This document shows, piece after piece, positions 1 to 6,395 of a stretch of DNA of 21,299 bases. Within the stretch, counting starts at the first letter, position 1, and every line of letters starts with the position of its first letter. Source of the DNA: an uncultured Lachnospiraceae bacterium (GTDB taxonomy: Bacteria > Bacillota > Clostridia > Lachnospirales > Lachnospiraceae); the NCBI GenBank assembly GCA_900551235.1, contig URUU01000040.1, forward strand, positions 1 through 21,299, in the 5' to 3' direction. The position numbers and the translations under genes are program-made. The notes beneath the pieces are model-generated. The model searched no databases, had not been told where the DNA came from, and saw nothing but the letters and a program-made list of their open reading frames with translations.

Positions 1-23
1 CATCCTGATAAAATGCTCTGCAT
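1..23 (-). CDS. Possible start of a further gene downstream of pnp (partial)
   Basis: An ATG at position 23 on the minus strand is preceded by AAGGA with a 6-base spacer, and seven codons (MQSILSG) run to the window edge without a stop. It begins 40 bases after the pnp stop, with no convincing terminator between, so it could be the next gene of the rpsO-pnp transcript. Seven codons are too few to identify it, and an open frame this short can arise by chance. It is called on the ribosome binding site and position alone. Confidence 0.35.
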
Positions 24-63
24 TTCTATTCCTTACACCTGCCAGGAAACCACCGACAACTTT

Positions 64-2160
64 TTATTTTGCATCCTTCGGCACATCTTTGATACTGAAG
101 CTGATACGTCCCATCTTATCTTTTCCAAGGCATACAACTTTTACAACATCGCCCAGTGTCAGAACATCTTCTACATGGTTGATACGCTCTTTTGCGATCT
201 TGGAAATGTGAACCATACCTTCTTTTCCAGGAGCAAACTCAAGGAAAGCACCGAACTCTTTGATGCTGATGACTTTACCGGTATAGACCTGACCCTGCTC
301 GTAATCCGTTACGATGATGTTGATCAGATCAACTGCTTTCTGCATCATGGCAGCGTCCGTTCCGCAGATGGAAACAGCACCCTCTTCGGAAATATCAATC
401 TTCACACCGGTCTCTTCTATGATCGCATTGATGGTCTTTCCTCTCTGTCCTACAACATCACCAATCTTCTCCGGATCAATCTTGATCTGGATGATCTTCG
501 GTGCATACTCGCCAACACTCTTACGCGGCTTAGCAATGGCTTTTGCCATAACTTCATCCATGATGTACAGTCTTGCTTCACGCGTTCTTGCGATGGCCTC
601 TTCGATGATCGGTCTTGTCAGTCCGTGGATCTTGATGTCCATCTGGATCGCAGTGATACCTTTCTTCGTACCTGCTACCTTGAAGTCCATGTCTCCAAAG
701 AAATCCTCCAGTCCCTGGATGTCTGTCAGAACGATGTAATCATCATCGGTTTCACCGGTTACCAGACCACAGGAAATACCGGCTACTGCAGATTTGATCG
801 GTACACCGGCTGCCATCAGGGACATGCTGGATGCACAGATACTTGCCTGGGAAGTAGAGCCGTTGGATTCAAAGGTCTCTGATACGGTACGGATCGCGTA
901 TGGGAACTCCTCTTCGTCTGGCAGAACCGGAACGAGTGCTCTCTCTGCCAGTGCTCCGTGACCGATCTCACGTCTTCCCGGTCCTCTGGAGGGTTTTGTT
1001 TCACCTACGGAGTAGCTTGGGAAGTTGTAATGATGCATATAACGTTTGGAAACGATGTTTTCGTCCAGTCCGTCCAGTCTCTGAGCTTCCGAAAGCGGAG
1101 CCAGTGTGCAGACGTTGCAGATCTGTGTCTGACCTCTGGTAAACATGGCAGAACCATGTACTCTCGGAATCAGGTCTACTTCTGCTGCCAGCGGACGGAT
1201 CTGTGTGATCGCACGGCCATCCGGACGTTTGTGGTCTTTTAAGATCATCTTGCGCACGGTCTTCTTCTGATACTGATAAACAGCTTCATCCAGAACAGCA
1301 AGCCATTCTTCATTCTCAGCAAAAGCCTCCTCCAGTTTATCTTTGATCTCACGGATATTTGCTTCTCTTGTCTGTTTGTCATCGGTAAAGACAGCTTCTT
1401 CCATCTGCTCCGGCGTTACGATCTCTTTGATCGCTGCAAACAGTTCCTCCGGCACAGCACAGCTTTCGTAGCTGTGTTTTTCTTTTCCACACTCTGCAAC
1501 GATCTTGTCGATAAATGCGATCACCTGCTGGTTCACTTCATGTGCAGCAAAGATTGCTTCGATCATCTTATCTTCCGGTACTTCATTTGCACCGGCTTCG
1601 ATCATGATGACTTTTTCCCTGGTAGATGCAACCGTCAGAGCCATATCAGAAACCTGACGCTGTGCGGAGGTCGGATTGAATACGAACTCACCGTCGATCA
1701 GACCTACCTGTGTGGTAGCAGTCGGTCCGTCAAACGGGATATCAGAAATAGCCGTTGCAATTGCAGAACCGAGCATAGCAGTCAGCTCCGGGCTGCAGTC
1801 CGGATCAACGGACATAACCATGTTATTCAGTGTGACATCGTTGCGGTAATCCTTCGGGAAAAGCGGACGCATCGGACGGTCGATGACACGGGATGTCAGG
1901 ATCGCATTCTCAGATGCTTTTCCTTCACGCTTATTGAAGCCGCCCGGAATCTTTCCAACGGCATACATTTTTTCTTCGTATTCTACACTCAGAGGGAAGA
2001 AATCGATCCCCTCACGCGGCTTTTCCGATGCAGTAGCAGTTGATAATACAGTAGTATCTCCATAGTGCATAAATGCCGCACCGTTTGCCTGTGCTGCCAC
2101 TCTTCCGACATCAACGGTCAGAGTTCTTCCGGCAAGTTCCATAGAAAAACTTTTGTACAT
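64..2160 (-). CDS. pnp: Polyribonucleotide nucleotidyltransferase (PNPase)
   Basis: PNPase degrades RNA 3' to 5' by phosphorolysis, releasing nucleoside diphosphates, as a trimeric ring in the cytoplasm. The 698-residue product is the usual length. It has a first RNase PH core (about 10-140), an all-helical linker (about 145-240), a second, catalytic RNase PH core (about 310-545), a KH domain with GQRG at 571-574, and an S1 domain (about 622-692). Asp486 and Asp492 in the EDFFGDMDFK stretch match the catalytic aspartates of E. coli PNPase. The ATG at 2160 has AAGGAG seven bases upstream. It follows rpsO across a 224-base gap full of hairpins, the same gene order as in E. coli, and is probably transcribed from the rpsO promoter. 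The long stem at 2203-2283 suggests post-transcriptional control. The gene looks intact. Confidence 0.98.
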   Translation of the reverse strand: MYKSFSMELAGRTLTVDVGRVAAQANGAAFMHYGDTTVLSTATASEKPREGIDFFPLSVEYEEKMYAVGKIPGGFNKREGKASENAILTSRVIDRPMRPLFPKDYRNDVTLNNMVMSVDPDCSPELTAMLGSAIATAISDIPFDGPTATTQVGLIDGEFVFNPTSAQRQVSDMALTVASTREKVIMIEAGANEVPEDKMIEAIFAAHEVNQQVIAFIDKIVAECGKEKHSYESCAVPEELFAAIKEIVTPEQMEEAVFTDDKQTREANIREIKDKLEEAFAENEEWLAVLDEAVYQYQKKTVRKMILKDHKRPDGRAITQIRPLAAEVDLIPRVHGSAMFTRGQTQICNVCTLAPLSEAQRLDGLDENIVSKRYMHHYNFPSYSVGETKPSRGPGRREIGHGALAERALVPVLPDEEEFPYAIRTVSETFESNGSTSQASICASSMSLMAAGVPIKSAVAGISCGLVTGETDDDYIVLTDIQGLEDFFGDMDFKVAGTKKGITAIQMDIKIHGLTRPIIEEAIARTREARLYIMDEVMAKAIAKPRKSVGEYAPKIIQIKIDPEKIGDVVGQRGKTINAIIEETGVKIDISEEGAVSICGTDAAMMQKAVDLINIIVTDYEQGQVYTGKVISIKEFGAFLEFAPGKEGMVHISKIAKERINHVEDVLTLGDVVKVVCLGKDKMGRISFSIKDVPKDAK

Positions 2161-2202
2161 AATTATTCTCCTTTTCTTTTCTCTGAATTTGTTTTGATTT
2201 TA

Positions 2203-2283
2203 CGGCAGCCTCTCCGAAACAACTGAAAAATATTTTATCATTAAAATACTTTTCAGTGGTCTCGGAACAGAAATTAACTGCCG
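2203..2283 (-). promoter_or_regulatory. Long stem-loop before the pnp ribosome binding site (RNase III-type substrate candidate)
   Basis: In the minus-strand RNA, 16 bases at 2242-2257 pair with 2222-2237 (one G-U) around a 4-base loop at 2238-2241. After one C/U mismatch, 7 more pairs follow (2259-2265 with 2214-2220, one G-U). The helix then continues imperfectly and closes with CGGCAG/CTGCCG (2278-2283 with 2203-2208) past an internal loop. There is no U-run after it, so it is not an intrinsic terminator. It ends about 30 bases before the pnp ribosome binding site (2168-2173). In E. coli, a long double-stranded pnp leader is cut by RNase III and PNPase then represses its own translation. 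A similar role here is inference. Confidence 0.75.
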
Positions 2284-2287
2284 CTCC

Positions 2288-2344
2288 GGTTTCTGTCAGA
2301 AGAAACCATCCTGAAAGTTTACGTATCCCTGAAGCAACGTAAAC
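2288..2344 (-). other. Two further small stem-loops in the rpsO-pnp spacer
   Basis: GTTTACG (2338-2344) can pair with CGTAAAC (2317-2323) around a 14-base loop. GGTTTCT (2301-2307) can pair with AGAAACC (2288-2294) around a 6-base loop. Both are perfect 7-bp stems in the minus-strand RNA, lying between the hairpin just after rpsO and the long stem before pnp. Neither has a U-run. They add to the impression that the whole spacer is a structured RNA, though short stems like these can occur by chance. Confidence 0.45.
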
Positions 2345-2370
2345 AGGGGACGGAAATCCTTCCGTCCCCT
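2345..2370 (-). terminator. Strong hairpin after rpsO, without a U-run (leaky terminator or 3'-end protecting stem)
   Basis: AGGGGACGGAA (2360-2370) and TTCCGTCCCCT (2345-2355) form a perfect 11-bp GC-rich stem with a 4-base loop, starting 15 bases after the rpsO stop codon. The bases after the stem are GTTTACGTTGC, so the U-tract is very poor. The likeliest roles are a partial or NusA-assisted terminator that sets the rpsO to pnp ratio, or a barrier protecting the rpsO 3' end from exonucleases. The stem is seen in the sequence; the role is inferred. Confidence 0.6.
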
Positions 2371-2384
2371 CTGTGATTCCCAGA

Positions 2385-2651
2385 TTATTTTCTGATACCA
2401 AGTTTTGCGATCAGCGCACGGTATCCTTCCAGATCTGTTTTCTTAAGGTAAGCAAGCAGACCACGTCTCTGTCCAACCATTTTCAGCAGTCCACGTCTGG
2501 AGTGATGATCCTTCGGATGATTTTTCAGATGCTCTGTCAGCTCCTGGATACGTGCTGTCAGGATAGCGATCTGTACTTCCGGTGAACCGGTATCTCCTTC
2601 TTTTCTTGCATATTCTGCGATAATAGCTGTTTTCTTTTCTTTTGAAATCAT
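2385..2651 (-). CDS. rpsO: 30S ribosomal protein S15
   Basis: S15 is a primary 16S rRNA-binding protein that nucleates the 30S platform by binding the three-way junction of helices 20-22. The 88-residue product has the normal length and the family signature from GDTGSPEVQ (19-27), through TEHLKNHPKDHHSRRGL (38-54), to the C-terminal YRALIAKLGIRK. The ATG at 2651 has a perfect AAGGAGG seven bases upstream. The gene has its own promoter (2744-2773) and a roughly 85-base leader with a long stem. pnp follows on the same strand. S15 represses its own translation through leader RNA structures in many bacteria; this leader is a candidate for that. Confidence 0.98.
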   Translation of the reverse strand: MISKEKKTAIIAEYARKEGDTGSPEVQIAILTARIQELTEHLKNHPKDHHSRRGLLKMVGQRRGLLAYLKKTDLEGYRALIAKLGIRK

Positions 2652-2676
2652 GATATTTCCTCCTTGTTTTCTGCAC

Positions 2677-2726
2677 GCCGGATACTAAGAACAGGGTCGG
2701 AGTCGTCCTCAGTTCTGAATATCGGC
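2677..2726 (-). promoter_or_regulatory. rpsO leader stem-loop (candidate S15 autoregulatory element)
   Basis: In the predicted 5' leader, GCCG at 2723-2726 pairs with CGGC at 2677-2680. ATA/TAT and AGAAC/GTTCT pairings then build an interrupted stem of roughly 14 pairs, capped by a loop of about 19 bases that contains GAGGACGACTCC. The stem ends about 12 bases before the AAGGAGG ribosome binding site. Structured leaders that bind S15 are known upstream of rpsO in several phyla, with differing architectures. I cannot assign this one to a described class. Confidence 0.45.
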
Positions 2727-2743
2727 TTAATTCATACTTATTA

Positions 2744-2773
2744 AGTATAGCACAGCACTATAAACTACGTCAA
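2744..2773 (-). promoter_or_regulatory. Sigma-70/SigA-type promoter of rpsO-pnp
   Basis: On the minus strand TTGACG (2768-2773) is followed by an 18-base spacer and TATACT (2744-2749), with TG one base before the -10 (extended -10). The predicted start is near 2737, giving a leader of about 85 bases. The -35 overlaps the last codons of the upstream DUF3592-like gene. No terminator separates that gene from rpsO, so read-through from the rimP operon may add to expression. Confidence 0.8.
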
Positions 2774-3214
2774 CCATTTTCGATTGGCAAACAGAAGAAA
2801 AATAAATGCTCCGACGAGAATCATGCCAATCCCTATATAATAGAGAATCCTGGCACGTCGTTCCAGATAATTTTCTCTCTCTATAATAAAAATGGATGGA
2901 TTGGAAAATTTGTATCTGATCATCACTTTCTGATTAAGAACAAATTTACAGGGATTGCTTCCATAACGATATTTCCTGCGTATCAGCCTTCCACCCGCAT
3001 AATAGGCAAACACAGGATAAAAGTAGTCGTGTATGCCCCGTTCTTTTCCTCTGTCATCCGGCTGACCGGTCACGATCTCCACAACCGTTGCTTCTGCTCT
3101 TCCTTTATATTTCGCATGAATGTTGCGGTAACGTCTGCAGAGAAATCCGGCAAAAATGCAGATTACTCCAAGCAGCATCAAAACATCGCCGGAAATTCCA
3201 ATACTATTGTTCAC
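2765..3214 (-). CDS. DUF3592-like small membrane protein, function unknown
   Basis: The product is about 149 residues from the GTG at 3214. That start is preceded by AAAGGAG seven bases upstream and overlaps the last 11 bases of ribF, which suggests translational coupling. A longer frame from a TTG at 3238 has no such site. One hydrophobic helix lies near the N-terminus (about 6-27, rich in Leu/Ile/Val) and one near the C-terminus (about 122-143). Between them is a charged, probably beta-rich segment with a TVVEI...YPVFAY...NPCKFVLNQKV pattern. This two-helix layout with a soluble middle domain resembles DUF3592 membrane proteins. No catalytic motif is visible. It is the last gene of the rimP-to-ribF unit and its final codons contain the rpsO -35 box. 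The family call is by pattern only. Confidence 0.8.
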   Translation of the reverse strand: MNNSIGISGDVLMLLGVICIFAGFLCRRYRNIHAKYKGRAEATVVEIVTGQPDDRGKERGIHDYFYPVFAYYAGGRLIRRKYRYGSNPCKFVLNQKVMIRYKFSNPSIFIIERENYLERRARILYYIGIGMILVGAFIFLLFANRKWLT

Positions 3215-4094
3215 AGAAGTACTCCTTTCCAAAAGCAATATCTGCCTGCATCTGATTTTTCAGATATTCAACAGAATTAAATTTCATCTCCGGCCGCTTA
3301 TATTTCCACAGTTCCACGTCAATATTTTCCCCGTAGAGATCTCCGTCAAAATCAAACAGATACGTTTCTACTCCGCGGAACGTCTCACCAATGGTTGGTT
3401 TATAACCGATGTTTGTCACACCATAACAGAACTGATCACCAATGCGTGTTCTGGAAAGATAAACACCATTTGGCGGAAGCAGTTTCTTTGTACTTGGCAC
3501 AAGATTCGTGGTCGGCATACCCAGTGTCCGGCCAATCCTTCTGCCATGCAGCACCTCACCGGAAATAAAATAGCGGTATCCCAAAAGTTCGTTGACCAGT
3601 TCCATATCACCTGCTTCCAGGGCTTCTTTTACATAAGTACTGCTGATGTCCCGACCCTGAAACTTTTCTTTTTCCACTACTTCCACCTGAAATCCATACT
3701 TGTCCTGAAGCCAGAGAAGAAGATTGGCATCTCCACCGCGCCGGTAGCCAAAATGAAAATCTTTACCGACAACAATTGATTTTGCATGCAGACGGTTTAC
3801 CAGAATTTCTCTTACGAAATCTTCAGCCTCCATACCTGATACAGACGGAATAAATGGACAGTCGATCAGATAAGAAAGTCCCGTCTTTTCCAGCATGGAC
3901 CTTTTCTCTTCGCTTGTAAGAACAAATCCGCTTTTTCTGCCATTGATGGTAAACATCACACTCTTCAGATTCTTCTTTCCCAGAATGCGTGACAGAAGCT
4001 TCTGATGTCCTCTGTGTACACCATCAAATTTTCCAAGTGTGACGGCTGTTTCCTCTGGAATATACAGTCCGTCGATTCCTTTCATGTATTCCAT
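3204..4094 (-). CDS. ribF: Bifunctional riboflavin kinase / FAD synthetase
   Basis: RibF phosphorylates riboflavin to FMN and adenylates FMN to FAD. The 296-residue product carries the N-terminal nucleotidyltransferase module with GKFDGVHRGHQ at 21-31 (the HxGH-type ATP site) and SSTYVKEAL at 151-159. The C-terminal flavokinase module has GRTLGMPTTN at 188-197, YGVTNIGYKPTIG at 224-236 and VETYLFDFDGDLYG at 242-255. I place the start at the ATG at 4094 because AGGA lies eight bases upstream. A GTG at 4100 is in frame but only two bases from that site. It starts 14 bases after the truB stop and overlaps the next gene by 11 bases. The truB-ribF order is common in Firmicutes. No FMN riboswitch is seen, consistent with an internal operon gene. 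Confidence 0.96.
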   Translation of the reverse strand: MEYMKGIDGLYIPEETAVTLGKFDGVHRGHQKLLSRILGKKNLKSVMFTINGRKSGFVLTSEEKRSMLEKTGLSYLIDCPFIPSVSGMEAEDFVREILVNRLHAKSIVVGKDFHFGYRRGGDANLLLWLQDKYGFQVEVVEKEKFQGRDISSTYVKEALEAGDMELVNELLGYRYFISGEVLHGRRIGRTLGMPTTNLVPSTKKLLPPNGVYLSRTRIGDQFCYGVTNIGYKPTIGETFRGVETYLFDFDGDLYGENIDVELWKYKRPEMKFNSVEYLKNQMQADIAFGKEYFCEQ

Positions 4095-4108
4095 AATCAC
4101 ATTCCTAT

Positions 4109-5041
4109 TTATAAAAACATTTTCACCGGAAAGAACATAGCTTTTTCTTCCCGGTATTCATAGACCGCACAAAAGGATCCGTCCGCATCATATACCCGGA
4201 TCCGGTTTTTTTTCAGTTCATCCATATCCTGCCCATCAGACAGAAGTTCCTTTAATTCACGCACCCGGAACGGATTTCCATTTCGCAGAACTTTATCCTG
4301 TTCTTCTGTTATATGAATCTGTGGATACTGCATAAAAACAGCGTCCACCGGCAGCAGGATCTGCCCGATCTCTCCTGCTTCCTGCCGTTTTTCGATTTCA
4401 GAGAGTCTAAGACTGTCTTTTAATGCAAAGCTGCTGACACGAGTACGAAGAAGCGATTCCATACAGCCGCCGCAGCCAAGTTTTTCCCCGATATCATGGC
4501 AGAGTGTACGAATATAGGTTCCTTTGGAACAGGTCACAGTCATCGTCACACACGGCAGTTCTATTTTGTCGATCGTAATCTCCAGAATGCGGACGTTTCT
4601 TGCCTTTCGCTCTACCATCTTTCCTTTTCTTGCAAGATCACAAAGTTTTTTGCCTTCTACCTTCAATGCAGAATACATAGGCGGAATCTGTGCATAGTCA
4701 CCGACAAATCCAAGGACTGCCGCACATACCTGTTCTTCGGATACAGTTACCGCCTTCTCTTCCAGAATTTCACCGGTCATATCCTGCGTATCTGTCACAA
4801 TACCGAGACGCAGGACAGCCTGATACGTTTTATCTTTATCCGTTAAAAGATCACACACTTTGGTTGCTTTTCCAAGGCATACCGGCAGTACCCCTTCTGC
4901 TGCCGGATCCAATGTCCCGGTATGACCGATTTTTTTCTGTTTTAAGATTCCGCGAAGCTTTGCAACTACATCATGCGAAGTATAACCCTGCTCTTTGTAT
5001 ACATTCAGAATTCCGTTAAACGTGTTCTTCTGTGGTGTCAC
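4109..5041 (-). CDS. truB: tRNA pseudouridine(55) synthase
   Basis: TruB converts uridine 55 in the T-loop of nearly all tRNAs to pseudouridine and also acts as a tRNA folding chaperone. The 310-residue protein starts NGILNVYKEQGYTSHDVV, has the catalytic motif GHTGTLDPAAEGVLPV with nucleophile Asp45, then KTYQAVLRLGIVTDTQD and CSKGTYIRTLCHDIG, all in family order. The start is a GTG at 5041 with GGAGG seven bases upstream. The GTGA junction overlaps the nrnA stop by four bases, so the two are probably translationally coupled. The C-terminal 70 or so residues form the usual small RNA-binding extension. Nothing is unusual apart from the GTG start. Confidence 0.97.
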   Translation of the reverse strand: MTPQKNTFNGILNVYKEQGYTSHDVVAKLRGILKQKKIGHTGTLDPAAEGVLPVCLGKATKVCDLLTDKDKTYQAVLRLGIVTDTQDMTGEILEEKAVTVSEEQVCAAVLGFVGDYAQIPPMYSALKVEGKKLCDLARKGKMVERKARNVRILEITIDKIELPCVTMTVTCSKGTYIRTLCHDIGEKLGCGGCMESLLRTRVSSFALKDSLRLSEIEKRQEAGEIGQILLPVDAVFMQYPQIHITEEQDKVLRNGNPFRVRELKELLSDGQDMDELKKNRIRVYDADGSFCAVYEYREEKAMFFPVKMFL

Positions 5042-6003
5042 TGTACTTCCTCCGGCATCTGTTTTGCAATTTCCTTTGTCAGATTGTTCACAACATCATG
5101 CAGGGAACCCTGCATCGTACATCCGGCTGCGCGTATATGACCGCCTCCGCCGAAAAACTGTGCAACTTTCCGTACATCAATGTAAGATTTGGAACGCATG
5201 CTGACTTTATATTCCTGTGCATTTGCCTCATACAGAAAAATTGCCACTTCCACTCCGTCGGTATTTCGCAGCAGCGCAGATATCCCATCCATATCTGTCG
5301 GTGTCACACCGTAAAACTGGATGTCTCTCTGACGCAGACCACTGATGATACATCTGCCGTCCATCACACGGATACTTTCCAGTAAAGCCCGTCCGGTGAT
5401 CTGATACTGCAGATAGGTCTTTTCAAAATACGTTTTGTCCAGGATATCCGTAAATGCAATGCCTTTATCCATCAGTTTTCCTGCAATCTGCATGGTTTTG
5501 GAGGAGGTGCAGGCATACTGGAATACACCGGTATCGTGTGCGATTCCCATGTAAAGTGCTTCCGCGATATTTTTCCCTATCTTTTCGTCCTCCAAAATAT
5601 CATAAACCAGTTCGGAGGCAGAACTTGCCTCTGCTTCGATAAAGTTTTGCTGTGCATAGCCTTCGTTGCTGATATGGTGATCGATGCAGACCGTACGTTT
5701 TGCCATATCAAAATATTTTGCTGATGCGCCAAGCCTCTGTTTATCTCCGGAATCCAGTGCGATAAACAGATCATATACCTTATCCTCCTCGCAGGAATGC
5801 AGGATCTTATCGGTTCCCTCCAGGAATTTGAATGAATCCCGTATTTCTTCCAGATAGACTTCTGCCTGTACATCCGGAAATTCCTGCTTTATGTAAAGAT
5901 AAAGTCCGATACAGGAGCCGATACAGTCGCCATCCGGCCGGATATGACCGGCAATGGCAACCGTTTTTGCATCCTTCAGAATTTCTGAAAGTTTAATCTT
6001 CAT
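5038..6003 (-). CDS. nrnA: DHH/DHHA1 family bifunctional oligoribonuclease / PAP phosphatase (NrnA-like)
   Basis: NrnA-type enzymes degrade 2-5 nt RNAs to mononucleotides and can dephosphorylate 3'-phosphoadenosine 5'-phosphate, using Mn2+ in the cytoplasm. The 321-residue product shows the DHH metal motifs GHIRPDGDCIGS (19-30), ALDSGD (82-87) and IDHHISN (107-113), and the DHHA1 substrate-binding motif GGGGHIRAAGC (285-295). I chose the ATG at 6003 because AGAGG lies six bases upstream. ATGs at 6009 and 6027 are in frame but poorly placed. It overlaps the rbfA end by 11 bases and the truB start by four. In B. subtilis the homologue substitutes for the oligoribonuclease Orn, so it would finish RNA decay that PNPase in this window cannot complete. 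Confidence 0.93.
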   Translation of the reverse strand: MKIKLSEILKDAKTVAIAGHIRPDGDCIGSCIGLYLYIKQEFPDVQAEVYLEEIRDSFKFLEGTDKILHSCEEDKVYDLFIALDSGDKQRLGASAKYFDMAKRTVCIDHHISNEGYAQQNFIEAEASSASELVYDILEDEKIGKNIAEALYMGIAHDTGVFQYACTSSKTMQIAGKLMDKGIAFTDILDKTYFEKTYLQYQITGRALLESIRVMDGRCIISGLRQRDIQFYGVTPTDMDGISALLRNTDGVEVAIFLYEANAQEYKVSMRSKSYIDVRKVAQFFGGGGHIRAAGCTMQGSLHDVVNNLTKEIAKQMPEEVQ

Positions 6004-6376
6004 GCTCATCCTCTCTCTTTTCTGCATGACTGTTTACATCGTCGATCAGTTTTGACATGCTGACACCATATTCGATCGACTGATCCAGCACAAACCGGAT
6101 CTCCGGTGTGTTGCGCAGGTTGATCGTATGTGCCAGTTTTCTGCGGATAAAACCTTCCGCACTTTTCAGACCCGCGATAGTATCCTGCTGGGCCTGTTCA
6201 TCGCCCAGCACACTGATCCACGCTTTGCAGGTCTTCAGATCCGGGGCAACCTCGACTGCCACAACCGAAGTCATCGGATGGATCCTCGGATCTTTGATCT
6301 CCCCGCGGATGATATTTGCCAGCTCACGCTGCACTTCACCATTGATACGGGTATTTTTAATACTATTCTTTCTCAT
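5993..6376 (-). CDS. rbfA: 30S ribosome-binding factor A
   Basis: RbfA binds the 30S subunit and assists late maturation of the 16S rRNA 5' region. The 127-residue protein fits the family length and has a KH-like fold signature: an N-terminal NGEVQRELANIIRGEIKDPR helix, TSVVAVEVAPDLKTCKAWISVLG strands, and the C-terminal LRNTPEIRFVLDQSIEYG segment. The last 15 or so residues are highly charged (EKREDEHED). The ATG at 6376 follows the infB stop by 19 bases. The best upstream purine stretch is AGCAGG, ten bases away, a weaker site than those of its neighbours. The infB-rbfA pair is one of the most conserved gene pairs in bacteria. Confidence 0.97.
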   Translation of the reverse strand: MRKNSIKNTRINGEVQRELANIIRGEIKDPRIHPMTSVVAVEVAPDLKTCKAWISVLGDEQAQQDTIAGLKSAEGFIRRKLAHTINLRNTPEIRFVLDQSIEYGVSMSKLIDDVNSHAEKREDEHED

Positions 6377-6395
6377 ATTGGTAAAACCTGCTTTC

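Noticed and set aside
13..882. A 289-codon plus-strand frame opposite pnp
   Set aside because: It overlaps conserved pnp domains completely and shows no family pattern of its own.
2111..2401. A 96-codon minus-strand frame across the rpsO-pnp spacer
   Set aside because: It begins inside rpsO, runs through the hairpins and into pnp in another frame, has no ribosome binding site, and its composition is set by the RNA stems.
3215..3238. TTG start extending the DUF3592-like protein by eight codons
   Set aside because: The ribosome binding site AAAGGAG lies inside this extension and is correctly spaced for the GTG at 3214.
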